A DNA stretch of 64,000 nucleotides from Sphingomonas palmae (GTDB lineage Bacteria > Pseudomonadota > Alphaproteobacteria > Sphingomonadales > Sphingomonadaceae), in assembly GCF_900109565.1 (NCBI RefSeq), contig NZ_FNZZ01000004.1, forward strand, positions 248,001 to 312,000. The letters are read 5' to 3'. This document shows, piece by piece, positions 55,311-63,499 of the stretch. Made by a program: the position numbers and the translations under genes. Within the stretch, counting starts at the first letter, position 1, and the number at the start of each line of letters is the position of its first letter. Below the pieces are notes generated by a model. That model did not search any database and was not told the origin of the DNA. It was given only the letters and a program-made list of their open reading frames with translations.

Positions 55311-56717
55311 ATGATGCGCGGGCTGCTCAACACGTTGCTGGCGACGGCGGGCATGATGCTCGGCATTACTCCTACCCCCGCGCAGACCCGCGCCGATGAG
55401 AAGCCGTTCTTTGACCTCTACAAGGAGCTGGTCGAGACTAACACCGTGGTCGGCGTGGGCAGCTGCACCAAGGCGTCATCGCAGATCGCGACGCGGTTGA
55501 AGGCAGCGGGCTACACCGATCAGGACATCACGTTGTTCTCGGTCCCCGATCACCCCAACGACGGCGGCATCGTCGCGGTGCTGAAAGGCAGCGATCCGGC
55601 GGCCAAGCCGATCCTGCTGATGGGCCACCTCGACGTGGTCGAGGCGAAGCGCGCCGACTGGCAGCGCGACCCGTTCAAACTGGTCGAGGAGAACGGCTTC
55701 TACTACGGACGCGGCACCGTCGACGACAAGGCGCAGGCGGCGATCTGGGCCGACGCGATGATCCGCTTTCGGCAACAGGGCTACAAACCCAAACGCACGA
55801 TCAAGCTGGCGCTCACCTGCGGCGAGGAGACGACCTACGCCTTCAACGGTGCCGAGTGGCTGGCGAAGAACCGTCCTGAGCTGATCGCGGCCGAGTTCGC
55901 GCTGAACGAAGGCGGCGGCGGTCGGCTCGACGCCGAAGGCAAACGCCAGCTGCTCGCGGTACAGGTCGGCGAGAAGGCGGCGCAGAATTACACGTTCCTT
56001 GTCACCAATGCGGGCGGCCACAGCTCCGCGCCGCCGCCGGACAATGCGATCTACCAGCTCGCCGACGCGTTGAAAGCCGTGCAGGGTTACGAATTTCCGG
56101 TGAAGTTTACCGACACGACGCGCGCCTTCTTCACGGCTACCGCCAAGCGGATGGGCGGCGAGACCGGCGCGGCGATCACGCGATTGCTCGCCGATCCGAA
56201 CGACAAGGCCGCCGACGCGATCGTCAGCCGCGACAAGACGCTTCACTCCACGCTGCGCACGACCTGCGTCGCCACGCTGCTGAACGCCGGGCACGCCGAG
56301 AACGCGTTGCCGCAGCGCGCAACCGCCAACATCAACTGCCGCATCTTCCCGGGCGAGAGCGTCGACGGCACGCTCGTGACGTTGAAAACGCTCGCCGGCC
56401 CGAAGGTGACGGTCACCGCCAACCAGCCGATCCGCCCGACCGCGATCCCGCCGACGCTCGACCCGAAGGTGATCGAGCCGATGCGTCGCGTCGCCACCAA
56501 GCACTTCCCCGGCGTGCCGCTTCTGCCGCTGATGTCGACGGGCGCGACCGACGGCATCTTCTACGAGGCGATCGGCATTCCGGTGTACGGTGCCCCCGGC
56601 ACCTTCCTGGAGCCCGACAACAATGGCACGCACGGGTTGAACGAGCGCATCCGCGTGTCGTCGCTCTACGCCTCGCGTGATTATCTCTTCGACCTGGTAA
56701 AGGCTTATGCGGGCTGA
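55311..56717 (+). CDS. M20 family metallopeptidase, exported
   Basis: 468 aa; start ATG 55311 or 55314, with GGAGGGG upstream. Signal peptide (about 1-25, ending TPAQT). Metal ligands: His106 and Asp108 in MGHLDVVEA, Asp138/139 in GRGTVDDKAQ and the Glu pair at 172-173 in CGEETTY; a dimerisation lid (about 230-340) and a final His in NGTHGLNE. Cleaves di- or short peptides or N-acylated amino acids. Fits the cluster of exported peptidases rather than DNA repair. Confidence 0.92.
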   Translation: MMRGLLNTLLATAGMMLGITPTPAQTRADEKPFFDLYKELVETNTVVGVGSCTKASSQIATRLKAAGYTDQDITLFSVPDHPNDGGIVAVLKGSDPAAKPILLMGHLDVVEAKRADWQRDPFKLVEENGFYYGRGTVDDKAQAAIWADAMIRFRQQGYKPKRTIKLALTCGEETTYAFNGAEWLAKNRPELIAAEFALNEGGGGRLDAEGKRQLLAVQVGEKAAQNYTFLVTNAGGHSSAPPPDNAIYQLADALKAVQGYEFPVKFTDTTRAFFTATAKRMGGETGAAITRLLADPNDKAADAIVSRDKTLHSTLRTTCVATLLNAGHAENALPQRATANINCRIFPGESVDGTLVTLKTLAGPKVTVTANQPIRPTAIPPTLDPKVIEPMRRVATKHFPGVPLLPLMSTGATDGIFYEAIGIPVYGAPGTFLEPDNNGTHGLNERIRVSSLYASRDYLFDLVKAYAG

Positions 56718-56772
56718 ACTTTCCGGCGTTGCCGCTTGATCGGATCGGGCGTCGGCGGGTAAGGGGCGGCGC

Positions 56773-57435
56773 ATGGTTCCCCTTTCGTTCGGCGGACATG
56801 ACTGGCGCGCGCTGGCGCAAGGGGCGTTGTTCTGGCCTACGCGCCGTGCCCTGCTCGTCGCCGATCTGCATCTGGAGAAAGCGAGCTGGTTCGCGCGCGC
56901 GGGGCAGATGCTGCCGCCGTACGATTCGATCCGCACGCTCGCCGACCTGACCGCGCTCGTCACGGCGACGGCGGCCGAGGAAGTCTGGTGCCTGGGCGAC
57001 AGCTTCCACGACATCGAGGGCTGCGATCGTCTGCCCTCGCAGGCACGCGAGATGCTGACCGCACTGACTGGCCGCACACGCTGGACCTGGATCACCGGCA
57101 ATCATGATCGCGTGCTCGTCGACCGTTGCGGCGGCGCGGTGTGCGATGAGACTGAGGTCGACGGCATCATCCTGCGTCACGAGGCGCGCGCCGACGAGGC
57201 ACGACCCGAGCTGTCGGGTCACTTTCATCCCAAACTGCGCGTGCGCGTGCGTGGCAAGCTCGTCGCGCGACGCTGCTTCGTCGCGACCGAACGCAAGCTG
57301 ATCTTCCCCGCCTTCGGTTCGCTAACCGGCGGGCTCGACGCCACCCACCCGGAGATCGTGCGCGCAACCGGCAGGCGGGCCGAGGCGCTGGTCGCGCTCG
57401 ACGATCGCCTGCTGCGCTTTCCGCTCGCCGCCTAG
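56773..57435 (+). CDS. pdeM: Ligase-associated DNA damage response endonuclease PdeM
   Basis: 220 aa. Calcineurin-like metallophosphoesterase: metal motifs VADLHLEK (about 29-36), LGDSFHD, TGNHDRV, and the C-terminal GHFHPK. PdeM normally follows the Lhr-type helicase in the ligase-associated set; here the retropepsin and M20 genes (2.5 kb) come between. The C-terminal stop overlaps the convergent UbiH-type gene by the 4-bp CTAG. Confidence 0.9.
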   Translation: MVPLSFGGHDWRALAQGALFWPTRRALLVADLHLEKASWFARAGQMLPPYDSIRTLADLTALVTATAAEEVWCLGDSFHDIEGCDRLPSQAREMLTALTGRTRWTWITGNHDRVLVDRCGGAVCDETEVDGIILRHEARADEARPELSGHFHPKLRVRVRGKLVARRCFVATERKLIFPAFGSLTGGLDATHPEIVRATGRRAEALVALDDRLLRFPLAA

Positions 57436-58661
57436 GCGGGCATGCCCATCAGCAGCCGCGGCAGTTGCCCGCTCTCGCCTCGTGCCTCGGCCATGAAGCG
57501 GTCCTTCAATGGCGTGATCGCGTCGACCGCGCTGATCCCGAAGCGCCGCACCGCGCTCGCCGTCTTGCCGGGCACGCCGAACAGCCGCGTCAGCGTGTCA
57601 GTCGCGAACGACACCGCGAAGGTATCGACGCTGCGCCATTGTTCGTAGCGCGCGAGCAGCTGCGCATCGCCTGCCTCCAGCCCGAGCCGCCGCCCCTCGA
57701 CCAGCACCTCTACCAGCGCGGCGACGTCGCGGAAGCCGAGGTTCAAGCCTTGCCCCGCGATCGGATGGATGCCGTGCCCCGCGTCGCCAACCAGCGCCAG
57801 CCGCGTGTCGGTAACCCGCGTCGTGTGATGGAATCCGAGCGGGTAGGACGCCCGCGGGCTCGGTGCCGAAAGCGAACCCAGAAACCCGCCCATTCTCTTT
57901 TCCGCCTCGGCAAGGAAGCCGCGGTCACCGAGCTTGAGCATTCCCGGGGCATGATCCTTGGCCACCGTCCACACGATCGCCGAGCGGTGCCCGACCGCAT
58001 CGTCAGGCAGCGGCAGCAGCGCGAAAGGACCCGAGGGATAGAAGATCTCGAACGCGATGTTCTCGTGCGAACGTTCGTGATGGAATGCGCCGATGATCGC
58101 GGCATGATCGTACTGCCACCGCGCCACCTTGATCCCGCTCGTCTCGCGTGTCGGCGAGTTGCGCCCCTCCGCCGCCACGAGCAGGTCCGCGGTAACAATG
58201 CTCCCGTCGGACAGGGTCGCGGTGACGCCGTCCAGATCGCGCTCGATTGCGGTCGCGCGCGTCCGCATCTTCAGGTCGACACCGCCCGCTGCCGACGCCG
58301 CCTCGAACAAAGTCGTACGCAGCAGCCGGTTCTCGTACATCGTGCCGAGCGGCTCGTCCTGTTCGCCCGGAATGAAGTCTAGCTTGCCCGGTGCGAGCCC
58401 ATCGCTGACGCGAATGTGGCGGATCGCGCAGCCCTGCCCGCGTAGCCGCTCGCCGACGCCGATCACGTCGAGCAGACGATGGCTCGCGCTCGCCACCGCG
58501 GAGGCGCGCCCGTCGAAGCCGGCGGACAGGATCACGTCCGGATCGGCAGGGTCGACCACGATCCCGCTGAGCCCTGCCTGCGCCAGCGCGATCGCCAGCG
58601 TGCTGCCGACGAGGCCCCCACCCAGGATCAATACATCTGCGTGCGCGGAAGCGTTGTTCAT
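57432..58661 (-). CDS. UbiH/UbiF/VisC family FAD-dependent hydroxylase
   Basis: 409 aa. Rossmann motif ADVLILGGGLVGSTLAIAL (8-26), the DGRASAVASAS segment with the FAD-binding Arg, and the second FAD motif GDAGHGIHPIAGQGLNLGFRDV near 295. Adds a ring hydroxyl in ubiquinone synthesis; which ring position (C1, C5 or C6) cannot be told, as alphaproteobacterial enzymes can be broad. It stands alone between pdeM and ftsK. Confidence 0.92.
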   Translation of the reverse strand: MNNASAHADVLILGGGLVGSTLAIALAQAGLSGIVVDPADPDVILSAGFDGRASAVASASHRLLDVIGVGERLRGQGCAIRHIRVSDGLAPGKLDFIPGEQDEPLGTMYENRLLRTTLFEAASAAGGVDLKMRTRATAIERDLDGVTATLSDGSIVTADLLVAAEGRNSPTRETSGIKVARWQYDHAAIIGAFHHERSHENIAFEIFYPSGPFALLPLPDDAVGHRSAIVWTVAKDHAPGMLKLGDRGFLAEAEKRMGGFLGSLSAPSPRASYPLGFHHTTRVTDTRLALVGDAGHGIHPIAGQGLNLGFRDVAALVEVLVEGRRLGLEAGDAQLLARYEQWRSVDTFAVSFATDTLTRLFGVPGKTASAVRRFGISAVDAITPLKDRFMAEARGESGQLPRLLMGMPA

Positions 58662-58769
58662 GCGTCACGCTCTACGCCTCATCGCCGCGCCTGCCAACGC
58701 CGCCGACTTGACGAAAACCCGAGGGCGGCAGATGGTTTACGCGTTTCAATACATCGCTGGGGATTGATG

Positions 58770-61085
58770 ATGGCGACCCGTGCAACCGCACCTTTGTGGC
58801 GCGAGACGGTGAAGGCGGGGGCGCTGCGCAGCTGGTCGCTCGCGGTCGCGATCGCGCTGTTCGTGGCGACCGCCGCGATGGCGCTGGCGCTGGCGAGCTA
58901 TCATCCCGGCGACAGCTCGCTCAACACCGCGGGTGGCGGGGTCGACAACCTGTTGGGGCCGCTCGGCGCGTGGTTCGCCGACATCGCATTGATGCTGTTC
59001 GGCCCCGCAGGCGCGCTGCTGCTGCCGGTAGGGCCGATCGTCGCGACGCGCTTGTGGCGTGACGAGCCGGCGGGTGCGTGGGGGCGGATGCTGCGCACCG
59101 CGCTGGTCGGCGTCGTGCTGACGGCGATCGCGCTCGGCTGCGTTGCACCGGGTGCCGTTCCCGCACTGCCGTTCGGCTGGGGTGGCGCGATCGGGCTCGC
59201 CGTCGTTGCCGCGGTGCGCTGGGCGCTGGCGTTCGCCAATAATGCCGCGATCAGCTGGTGGGCGTTGGTAGCGCTTGGTCTGTTGACCGGCATCGCGGGC
59301 GTGATCGTGTGGGGACGAAGCCTCGAGATCGACTTCGGTCGGCTGGCACGCCGCCGCGTGCGGACACGCCGTGACGACGATTACTTCTACGACGACGAAG
59401 ACGAGGAACAGCTCGAGGAAAGCCAGGCGCTCTCCTCCCCGCCGACACGACGCGAAGCGCGCATCGAGGCGCCGGTCGACACCAACGATCGTCCCGCCCC
59501 CGTCATCGGCGAGCGCAAGCTCGCGCCAACCGCGGCCAAACCGAAGGCAGCATCGGCCCCGACGGGAGAGGCACGCGGCGACTACGTGCTGCCGACGCTC
59601 GACATGCTCAACCCCGCACCGGTTTCCACGTCCGGCCCGGTCGACAAGGCCGGGCTCGAGCGTAACGCCCGGCTACTCGAAACCGTGCTCGACGACTTCA
59701 ACGTCAAGGGCGACATCGTCGAGGTGCGTCCCGGCCCGGTCGTCACGATGTACGAGCTCGAACCCGCGCCCGGCATTAAGGCGAGCCGCGTGATCCAGCT
59801 CGCCGACGACATCGCGCGCAACATGTCGGCGATCTCGGCGCGCGTTGCGGTGATTCCTGGGCGCAACGTGATCGGCATCGAACTGCCCAATCAGAAACGC
59901 GAGTCGGTATCGCTGCACGAGCTCGTCGGCTCGCAGACGTTCGACGACCTGACCGCACAGTTGCCCGTGATACTGGGCAAGAACATCGCCGGCGATCCCG
60001 TCATCGCCGATCTGGCGCCGATGCCGCACCTGCTCGTCGCGGGCACGACCGGCTCGGGCAAATCGGTGGGGCTGAACTGCATGATCCTGTCACTGCTCTA
60101 CCGGCTGACGCCCGAGCAGTGCCGTATGATCATGATCGATCCCAAGATGCTCGAACTGAGCATGTACGACGACATTCCGCACCTGCTCTCCCCCGTCGTC
60201 ACCGACCCTGCCAAGGCGGTGCGCGCACTCAAATGGGCGGTGGAGACGATGGAGGATCGCTACCGCCAGATGTCGTCGGTCGGCGTGCGTAGCCTCGCCA
60301 GCTTTAACGAGAAGGTGCGTGCGGCCAAGGCGAAGGGCTCGCCGCTCGGTCGCCGCGTCCAGACCGGCTGGGACGAGCACGGTCGCCCGGTGCACGAGGA
60401 AGAGCAGCTCGACTACGATGTGCTGCCGCAAATCGTCGTCGTGGTCGATGAGCTCGCCGACTTGATGATGACCGCCGGCAAGGAAGTCGAATTCCTGATC
60501 CAGCGGCTGGCGCAGAAGGCGCGTGCGGCGGGCATCCACCTCATCATGGCGACGCAGCGCCCCTCGGTCGACGTCATCACCGGCGTCATCAAGGCCAATC
60601 TGCCGACGCGCATTTCCTTCCACGTCACCTCGAAGATCGACTCGCGCACCATCCTTGGCGAGCAGGGCGCGGAGCAGCTGCTCGGCAAGGGCGACATGCT
60701 CTACATGCCCGGCGGCAAGGGGATCGTCCGCGTTCACGGCCCATTCGTCAGCGACGACGAGGTGCAGGCAGTGACCGATCACTGGCGTGCGCAGGGCGCA
60801 CCCGATTACATCACCTCGGTCACCGAGGAGCCGGAACAGAGCTTCGCGCTCGACGGCGCGCCAACCGGTGAGGATTCAGCAGAGGATCAGCAATACCGCG
60901 CCGCGGTGGCGCTGGTCTGTTCGAGCCAGAAGGCGTCGACCTCGTGGATCCAGCGTCAGCTGCGCATCGGCTACAATTCCGCCGCGCGCCTGATCGAGCG
61001 GATGGAAAAGGACGGCGTCGTCAGCCGTCCCGATCACGTTGGCCGACGCGAAGTGTTGCGCGACACCGACGGCCAGCCGGTGTGA
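58770..61085 (+). CDS. ftsK: DNA translocase FtsK
   Basis: 771 aa from the ATG at 58770 (GGGG 7 bp upstream; a second ATG lies at 58767). Four N-terminal membrane helices (about 20-185), a charged linker (about 205-290, DDDYFYDDEDEEQ), alpha/beta motor (Walker A AGTTGSGKSVGLN, Walker B VVVVDELADLM) and the C-terminal gamma winged helix (about 705-771, SSQKASTSWIQRQLRIGYNSAARLIERME). Pumps chromosome DNA at the septum and helps resolve dimers. The linker is short, as usual in alphaproteobacteria. Divergent from the UbiH gene. Confidence 0.97.
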   Translation: MATRATAPLWRETVKAGALRSWSLAVAIALFVATAAMALALASYHPGDSSLNTAGGGVDNLLGPLGAWFADIALMLFGPAGALLLPVGPIVATRLWRDEPAGAWGRMLRTALVGVVLTAIALGCVAPGAVPALPFGWGGAIGLAVVAAVRWALAFANNAAISWWALVALGLLTGIAGVIVWGRSLEIDFGRLARRRVRTRRDDDYFYDDEDEEQLEESQALSSPPTRREARIEAPVDTNDRPAPVIGERKLAPTAAKPKAASAPTGEARGDYVLPTLDMLNPAPVSTSGPVDKAGLERNARLLETVLDDFNVKGDIVEVRPGPVVTMYELEPAPGIKASRVIQLADDIARNMSAISARVAVIPGRNVIGIELPNQKRESVSLHELVGSQTFDDLTAQLPVILGKNIAGDPVIADLAPMPHLLVAGTTGSGKSVGLNCMILSLLYRLTPEQCRMIMIDPKMLELSMYDDIPHLLSPVVTDPAKAVRALKWAVETMEDRYRQMSSVGVRSLASFNEKVRAAKAKGSPLGRRVQTGWDEHGRPVHEEEQLDYDVLPQIVVVVDELADLMMTAGKEVEFLIQRLAQKARAAGIHLIMATQRPSVDVITGVIKANLPTRISFHVTSKIDSRTILGEQGAEQLLGKGDMLYMPGGKGIVRVHGPFVSDDEVQAVTDHWRAQGAPDYITSVTEEPEQSFALDGAPTGEDSAEDQQYRAAVALVCSSQKASTSWIQRQLRIGYNSAARLIERMEKDGVVSRPDHVGRREVLRDTDGQPV

Positions 61086-61090
61086 TCGAC

Positions 61091-61113
61091 GGGCGGGGTA
61101 TGGCACCCCGCCC
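61091..61113. terminator. Perfect hairpin between convergent ftsK and dienelactone hydrolase genes
   Basis: 9-bp arms GGGCGGGGT (61091-61099) and ACCCCGCCC (61105-61113), loop ATGGC. No T tract on either strand, similar to the rpoN/DUF885 hairpin. Confidence 0.5.
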
Positions 61114-61120
61114 TCATACC

Positions 61121-61816
61121 TCAGCCGAGATGCTCGGCGAAGAACGCCATTGTGCGCTCATCCGCCGTCTTCGCCGACGCATCCGAGCGCCGCTCGCCGA
61201 ACTCGGTAGCGAAGCCGTGGTCCTCGCCTGGATAGTCGTGCAGCGTCACTTTGGCGTGATCGTCCAGCCCTTCATGCATCTTCGCCTGCGTTTCCTTGTC
61301 GACGAAGCCGTCCTCGCCCGCGATGTGGAGCATCAGCGGATTGGCGATCGCGTGCTTTTCCCCCAGCAGCGCGTCGACGCCGACCGCGTAATAGCCGACG
61401 CTCGCGTCGACGTCGGTGCGCGCCGCGGTCATGTACGCCAGTCGCCCGCCCAGGCAATAACCGACCGCACCGACCTTGTGCCCGCCGCTCGCATCGCGCG
61501 CGTAGCGGATCGCCGCCTCAATATCGCGCACGCCCGCGTCTTGATCGAACTTCCCCATCAACGACAGCGCCCGCTCCATCTGCGGCTCGATGTCCGGGTC
61601 GAGTTCGATCCCCGGTTCAATGCGCCAGAACAGGTCCGGTGCGATCGCGAGGTAGCCTGCCTCCGCAAGCGTGTCGCACTTGCGCCGAATACCGGCGTTG
61701 ACCCCAAAAATCTCCTGAATGACGATAATTGCGGCTTTAGGCGTGCCCGCCGGCTCAGCCCGGTAAGCAGGCATCTTCTGTCCGTCGAGCGTATCCAAGG
61801 TGACGTTACAAGTCAT
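61121..61816 (-). CDS. Dienelactone hydrolase family protein
   Basis: 231 aa from the ATG at 61816, where GGAG is 6 bp upstream; the ATG at 61822 abuts the site. Alpha/beta fold with nucleophile Cys121 in GAVGYCLGGRLAY and the catalytic His in YPGEDHGFA, as in dienelactone hydrolases (Cys-Asp-His). Conserved IVIQEIFGVN near the start. Could open dienelactone rings or related esters; no ring-cleavage genes are adjacent, so the substrate is open. Confidence 0.9.
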   Translation of the reverse strand: MTCNVTLDTLDGQKMPAYRAEPAGTPKAAIIVIQEIFGVNAGIRRKCDTLAEAGYLAIAPDLFWRIEPGIELDPDIEPQMERALSLMGKFDQDAGVRDIEAAIRYARDASGGHKVGAVGYCLGGRLAYMTAARTDVDASVGYYAVGVDALLGEKHAIANPLMLHIAGEDGFVDKETQAKMHEGLDDHAKVTLHDYPGEDHGFATEFGERRSDASAKTADERTMAFFAEHLG

Positions 61817-61968
61817 GGTCATCTCCGTCGATTGCCGTGGCGGTTCGCACCCACCACCTAGCGCCTAGTCACCTGCCCGAACGGTCGCAATGTAGGAACG
61901 TTGCCGCCCGGTCACGCGATCGGGCATGACGATGCGGTGCCGGTTGGCACCTGAGGAAAGGGTCTCGC

Positions 61969-62205
61969 ATGAAGGTAACGATCGAGGTCGAATGCACGCC
62001 GGAGGAAGCGCGGCGCGCGATGGGGCTGCCCGATCTGTCGCCGCTGCACGATCGCTATCTGGCAAAGATGCAGGAAGCGATGGAGAGCGGCGGTGTCTCA
62101 CCAGAGGCGATCAGCACGATGATGAAGAGCTGGGCACCGATGGGCGATGCCAGCGTCGATTTCTGGCGCACGATGTTCAGCGCGGCGACGAAGCCGGCGG
62201 CGTGA
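61969..62205 (+). CDS. DUF6489-like small protein upstream of mnmE
   Basis: 78 aa. Mostly helical, acidic to neutral (MKVTIEVECTPEEARRAMGL, then SPEAISTMMKSWAPMG), no signal or membrane segment. AGGAAAGGG lies before the ATG. It looks like the small sphingomonad family DUF6489, often near polyhydroxyalkanoate-related or mnmE genes; the family name is from memory and less sure than the gene. Its stop overlaps the GTG of mnmE (GTGA). Confidence 0.8.
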   Translation: MKVTIEVECTPEEARRAMGLPDLSPLHDRYLAKMQEAMESGGVSPEAISTMMKSWAPMGDASVDFWRTMFSAATKPAA

Positions 62206-63482
62206 ACGACACGATCTTCGCCGTCTCCAGTGGGCGTCCTCCAGCAGCCATCGCGGTGCTGCGCGTCAGCGGACCGGCGGCGTTTACGGCGATGTACCGG
62301 CTAGCGGGCGCCTCCATAACGCCGCGCAAAGCGACACTGCGCACGATACGCGATCCCGCCGGCGCGCCGCTCGACCGCGCGCTGGTCCTCGCCTTCCCAG
62401 GACCGACCACCGCGACCGGCGAAGATCTGGTCGAGTTCCACCTGCACGGTGGACGTGCGGTCGTAGCGGCCGTTGAAACGGCGCTTGGCGCCCTTCCGGG
62501 ACTTCGCCCTGCTGTTGCCGGAGAGTTCACCCGCCGCGCGCTGGAGAATGGTCGGCTTGACCTCGCACAGGTGCAAGGGCTCGCCGACCTGCTCGCCGCC
62601 GAAACCGAGGCAGAGCGCAAGTCGGCGTTCGCCGCGGCCGAGGGCGAGATTAGCCGTGCGGTCGCCGGCTGGCTTTCCCGAATCAGCCAGGCGTCGGCGC
62701 AGATCGAGGCAGCGCTCGACTACAGCGACGAGGACGATGTCGCCTCGAGTGACCTCAGCCACATCACTGCCGAGGTGGCGGACCTTGCGTCCGAGATCGC
62801 GAGCGTCCTCGATCGTCCCACGGTTGAGCGCCTGCGAGAAGGCGTGACGATCGTTCTCGCCGGACCACCCAACGCTGGCAAATCGTCGCTGTTCAACGCG
62901 CTGCTTGCGCGTGACGCGGCGATCGTCACGTCGCAGGCGGGAACGACGCGCGACACGCTGGAAGCGGTGGTGCAGCGCGGCGGCACTGCGTTTGTATTGA
63001 TCGACACCGCCGGCCTGCGTCAGCATACCGACGACGCAATCGAGCGGATCGGCATGGAGCGGGCGGACCGGGCGATCGGACGCGCCGATTTGGTACTCTG
63101 GCTCGGTGATCCAGGCAAAGCGCCCGACGGAGCGGTGCTCGTTCACGCGCGCGCAGATGCGCCCGATCGCGCACCAGCGCCGACCAATGCACTCGCAACC
63201 GCGGTCAACGATCCCGCCTCGATCGCCGCGTTGTGGACCCACCTGCAACAGCGCGCTGCCGAGATCATCCCGGCGCCATCAGGTGCGCTTCTCCACCGTG
63301 AGCAGCGCGAGCGCGTGATCCGCGCTCACGTCTCACTGACGCAGGCAACGGTTGAAACCGACCTGCTATTGATGGCAGAGCAGCTTCGCACCGCGCGCGT
63401 CGATCTCGCTTCGCTGCTGGGCGTCGACGCCACCGAGGCGATGCTCGATGCCTTGTTCGCGCGCTTCTGCGTTGGGAAATGA
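62202..63482 (+). CDS. mnmE: tRNA uridine-5-carboxymethylaminomethyl(34) synthesis GTPase MnmE
   Basis: 426 aa from a GTG at 62202 overlapping the preceding stop. N-terminal tetrahydrofolate-binding domain (1-115), helical domain, and inserted G domain: G1 GPPNAGKSS (221-229), G2/K-loop region TSQAGTTRDT, G3 DTAGLR (268-273). The G4 Asn-Lys-x-Asp is not recognisable; that place reads VHARADAP (314-321). The C-terminal FCVGK holds the catalytic Cys. With MnmG it modifies the wobble uridine of several tRNAs. The G4 change may be a lineage feature. Confidence 0.95.
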   Translation: MNDTIFAVSSGRPPAAIAVLRVSGPAAFTAMYRLAGASITPRKATLRTIRDPAGAPLDRALVLAFPGPTTATGEDLVEFHLHGGRAVVAAVETALGALPGLRPAVAGEFTRRALENGRLDLAQVQGLADLLAAETEAERKSAFAAAEGEISRAVAGWLSRISQASAQIEAALDYSDEDDVASSDLSHITAEVADLASEIASVLDRPTVERLREGVTIVLAGPPNAGKSSLFNALLARDAAIVTSQAGTTRDTLEAVVQRGGTAFVLIDTAGLRQHTDDAIERIGMERADRAIGRADLVLWLGDPGKAPDGAVLVHARADAPDRAPAPTNALATAVNDPASIAALWTHLQQRAAEIIPAPSGALLHREQRERVIRAHVSLTQATVETDLLLMAEQLRTARVDLASLLGVDATEAMLDALFARFCVGK

Positions 63483-63483
63483 G

Positions 63484-63499
63484 TGTTCCACGTGAAACA
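63484..63499. other. parS: parS centromere-like site
   Basis: TGTTCCACGTGAAACA matches the bacterial chromosome parS consensus TGTTNCACGTGAAACA at every fixed position. It is a palindrome with one mismatch (C in place of T at position 5). ParB would bind here and nucleate the segregation complex. The mnmG start codon GTG (63492-63494) lies inside the site. parA and parB are expected just downstream (after mnmG-rsmG) but are outside the window. Confidence 0.85.

Noticed and set aside
58708..58713. TTGACG upstream of ftsK as a -35 element
   Set aside because: No acceptable -10 hexamer lies 16-18 bp downstream.
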